From the NCBI GenBank assembly GCA_027687465.1, contig JAQCQR010000011.1, positions 23,037-87,036 on the forward strand: 64,000 nucleotides of DNA. Direction: 5' to 3'. This document shows, piece by piece, positions 62,016-64,000 of this stretch (position 1 is the stretch's first letter; every line of letters begins with the position of its first letter). This DNA comes from Coriobacteriaceae bacterium AF08-21. GTDB lineage: Bacteria > Actinomycetota > Coriobacteriia > Coriobacteriales > Coriobacteriaceae. Under the pieces are notes generated by a model, which worked only from the letters and a program-made list of their open reading frames with translations, was not told where the DNA came from and made no database searches. Made by a program: the position numbers and the translations under genes.

Positions 62016-62796
62016 CGAACCCACTCCCAATCGCAGGATCCTCGGTGGCCACTGCGGGCTGCTCCGCCTTTTTCTTGTCACCCAAAACCGTCATCGCGAC
62101 GACGATGATCGCGGCAAAGATCGCCACGCCCGTCGTGCTAATACCAAAGTAGGCGACGAGGAAGAAGCCAGCGAAGAAGAACGGAGCCACCGTTTTGTTC
62201 ATAATCATCTGCGCCAGCATCGCAAAGCCGAGTGCGGGCAAGAAGGCGGCGGCGACATCCATGCCGGTCTGAACGAAATCGGGGATGATGTTGAGCAGGC
62301 TGGCAACAGCATCGGCGCCAAAGAAGAATGCCAGGGGAATGATCAGCAGGCCGCACCAGCTCTGCGCGTAACCGGCGATGAGCATGTTGCGCGTGATGGC
62401 CTTGGTGTCTCCGTCCTCGACGTTTTTGTCGATACGGTGCACCAGCAGCAGCATGACCGGCTGGCCCAGGGCCGTATCGAGCGCCAGGACGATCGTTGCG
62501 ATGGGAATGCCCAGGGTCAGGGCCGCCGAAGCGTCCGCGCCGGCCTGCATGGCAAGCGACACGCCCAGAATGGTTCCGGAAATCGTATCGGGCGGGTTAT
62601 ACGCACCGACCGAGATGGCACCGACCATGGCAAGCTCCATCGTGGCGCCCATAATGGTGCCGGTCACCACATCGCCCATGACAAGGCCGACCAACGGTCC
62701 GAGCACAATGGGGCGCTGAAGGTAACTCGTACCGGTCAGCCACTCGGAATAGCCCAAAAGGGCAATCAGGAAAATCAGGATCGTCTTGATAACCAT
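62005..62796 (-). CDS. PTS mannose-family component IIC
   Basis: The 263-residue product has about seven membrane segments. It carries the conserved stretches RPIVLGPLVGLVMGD and ATMELAMVGAISVGAYNPPD of mannose/sorbose IIC subunits. It binds and translocates the sugar with IID. The last 25 residues are a soluble acidic tail. Its 3' end overlaps the IID gene by 11 bp, and it lies eight bp after IIB. The ATG follows TTAGGGGCTGTC. Confidence 0.95.
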   Translation of the reverse strand: MVIKTILIFLIALLGYSEWLTGTSYLQRPIVLGPLVGLVMGDVVTGTIMGATMELAMVGAISVGAYNPPDTISGTILGVSLAMQAGADASAALTLGIPIATIVLALDTALGQPVMLLLVHRIDKNVEDGDTKAITRNMLIAGYAQSWCGLLIIPLAFFFGADAVASLLNIIPDFVQTGMDVAAAFLPALGFAMLAQMIMNKTVAPFFFAGFFLVAYFGISTTGVAIFAAIIVVAMTVLGDKKKAEQPAVATEDPAIGSGFDEF

Positions 62797-62804
62797 GACA
62801 GCCC

Positions 62805-63275
62805 CTAACCGATGACCTTTGCGGCATCAGTCTTCGCATCCGCCGGAATCATCTGAATGAACAGCTCATAGCCCTCGCCGAGTAGCTCCTTCACGTAGGC
62901 CTCGTTCTCGGGCGTAAGGAATACGCTCGTCGAGACCTGGCGGGCATCCTCGCTAAAGGCTACATTGCCGAGGTTGATCTTCTTGACGCCCATCGCCTTG
63001 GCGACGGCACCGGCCTGCTGGATCGTCTCGCAAACCACGAAGAGCTTGTACTTGTCGGTCACACCGCTCTGAAGCGCCTTGACGGCGTCCTCGGTGTTTT
63101 TGACAACGACCTTGCAGCCCTCCGGCTTTGCAAGGGACAGGGCCTGCAAACGAAGCTTGTCGTTGAGGACCGTGTCACTCACTAACAGGATGCAGTCGGC
63201 ACCCAGAGCCGAGGTCCAGCTAACGGCAACCTGGCCGTGAAGCAGTCGATAGTCCACGCGAATCATCTGAATCAT
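62805..63275 (-). CDS. PTS mannose-family component IIB
   Basis: The 156-residue product has the phosphohistidine loop RVDYRLLHGQVAVSW with His14, and the closing LGNVAFSEDARQVSTSVFL pattern of the mannose/fructose/sorbose family. It carries phosphate from IIA to the sugar. GGAGCACATC precedes the ATG. The IIA gene lies 16 bp upstream. Confidence 0.95.
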   Translation of the reverse strand: MIQMIRVDYRLLHGQVAVSWTSALGADCILLVSDTVLNDKLRLQALSLAKPEGCKVVVKNTEDAVKALQSGVTDKYKLFVVCETIQQAGAVAKAMGVKKINLGNVAFSEDARQVSTSVFLTPENEAYVKELLGEGYELFIQMIPADAKTDAAKVIG

Positions 63276-63291
63276 GATGTGCTCCTAACGA

Positions 63292-63708
63292 TTAAAACTC
63301 ATCGAGTTCGGCCTGCCCCAGCAGGTCGTTGACGTACTTGACCTTGGTGTCGTCCGCCTCGACGATCTGGCGAATGGCCTCATCGATCGGGGTGGAGTCG
63401 GGCACGAACAGCAGCTGAATAAGGAGCGGCAGGTTCATATTGGTCACAAGGTGCGTGTTGGGGCGCGTCTGGACGATCTTGGTGAACTCGTTGTTGACGC
63501 TGCCGCCAAAGAGGTCGGTGCAAACGACGACCTCATCGTCCGTGGCAAAGCCGTCCAGAATCGCTGCGGCCTCCTTGACCAGGTCCTCGTTTCCGTCGAC
63601 ATACATAGACAGCGCATGGACGTTCTCGCGCTCGCCCGAGAGTAGCCCAATGCTCTCGACGATTCCGGACGCAAAATGAGCATGGGATGCAACGATAAAC
63701 TGCCTCAT
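63292..63708 (-). CDS. PTS mannose-family component IIA
   Basis: The 138-residue product begins MRQFIVASHAHFASG, with phosphoacceptor His10, and continues with VVCTDLFGGSVNNEFTKIV, the EIIA-Man fold. It receives phosphate from HPr. AAAGGAGAATCGA precedes the ATG at 63708; ten more codons are open upstream without a site. A terminator-like hairpin separates it from the preceding gene, so the PTS genes may have their own promoter. Confidence 0.95.
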   Translation of the reverse strand: MRQFIVASHAHFASGIVESIGLLSGERENVHALSMYVDGNEDLVKEAAAILDGFATDDEVVVCTDLFGGSVNNEFTKIVQTRPNTHLVTNMNLPLLIQLLFVPDSTPIDEAIRQIVEADDTKVKYVNDLLGQAELDEF

Positions 63709-63737
63709 TCGATTCTCCTTTCTTGCGAACTTCGGCA

Positions 63738-63772
63738 TAAAAATGCCCGGACGCAGTTCAATGCGCCCGGGC
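63738..63772 (-). terminator. Terminator before the PTS genes
   Basis: TGCCCGGGCGCA and TGCGTCCGGGCA form a 12-bp stem with one mismatch, followed on the minus strand by TTTTTAT. It lies after the SIS gene stop. Confidence 0.75.
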
Positions 63773-63808
63773 AGGGTGCTTCTTGATCAGTAGCTAATTT
63801 GTCGCCGA

Positions 63809-64000
63809 TTAGTAATCGAACTGGTGATAGTAGCGACGGTAGTTGAGGTTGTGCTTGGTGACCGTCTCGTAGTAAGCGGCAAGGCGATCGGTGATCAGCG
63901 AGGAGAGGATCCACGGAGACACGATGACGCGGAACTCGTCGTCAAGGCCGGGAATCGCGAACTCGGCGGTGTCGATGATGTTGATGTCGGTGTCGCCGGT
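63809..64000 (-). CDS. C-terminus of a probable SIS-domain deglycase, cut by the window edge
   Basis: Only the last 63 residues are present: an acidic stretch (GDTDINIIDTAEFAIPG), VIVSPWILSSLITDRLAAYY, and the ending LNYRRYYHQFDY. The final basic-aromatic tail is like that of FrlB/GfrF-type sugar-isomerase-domain enzymes that cleave fructoselysine or glucoselysine phosphate, which are found with mannose-family PTS genes. With so little sequence this remains a guess supported mainly by the neighbouring FrlC-like gene and PTS. Confidence 0.5.
   Translation of the reverse strand, partial: TGDTDINIIDTAEFAIPGLDDEFRVIVSPWILSSLITDRLAAYYETVTKHNLNYRRYYHQFDY

Overview
The window looks like a chromosomal segment of a GC-rich Gram-positive gut actinobacterium, most likely Collinsella or a close relative in the Coriobacteriia. 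The signs are the high-GC coding style with strong GGAGG ribosome binding sites, a sortase-anchored coiled-coil surface protein, a fused CydDC-type exporter, a hisZG fusion inside a long his operon, mannose-family PTS genes, and several families of structured intergenic repeats. The species call is an inference from gene content; no rRNA gene is present to test it.

Layout. 1-4.6 kb: the end of a metallophosphoesterase gene, a small membrane-anchored protein and a large CAP-domain surface protein. 4.7-13.6 kb: one minus-strand operon-like run of five genes (polytopic membrane protein, 68-aa membrane peptide, ClpX-like unfoldase, very large helicase with a nuclease-like C-terminus, 631-aa unknown). 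I recognise no described system with this composition, and it is the best candidate here for something new. 13.8-31 kb is an accessory island. Two putative HsdS/methylase-like plus-strand genes bracket it (13.8 and 31.1 kb). Inside are two tandem copies of a three-gene module (membrane protein, small acidic protein, zinc-ribbon protein) with decayed remnants on both sides, an HpaII-type restriction-modification pair, and an operon with an orphan VirD4-like ATPase and a ClpP-like peptidase. 32.6-34.2 kb is an AbiE toxin-antitoxin pair that appears to start from a leaderless promoter, followed by a 181-bp MITE-like element.

34.7-51.8 kb is mostly core genome: a DUF4342 protein, a two-component system, a lone PTS IIB with a VOC protein, tRNA-Leu(UAA) with a duplicated 3' end, a DUF4143-type ATPase surrounded by repeats, ppx, a DivIC-like gene, eno, mazG, yfcE, a stand-alone LarC C-terminal domain, cydDC, a YgbA-like gene and a PHP phosphatase. 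51.8-60.1 kb is a complete minus-strand histidine operon (hisZG-D-C-B-H-A-F-I-orf75-E); the convergent PHP gene beside it may supply histidinol phosphatase. 60.2-64 kb is a mannose-family PTS operon with a FrlC-like epimerase and the end of a probable SIS-domain gene, which together suggest use of a fructoselysine-type Amadori sugar.

Starts were chosen by ribosome-binding-site position, so several genes are shorter than their longest open frame. Functions come from motifs recognised by eye; no database search was run.
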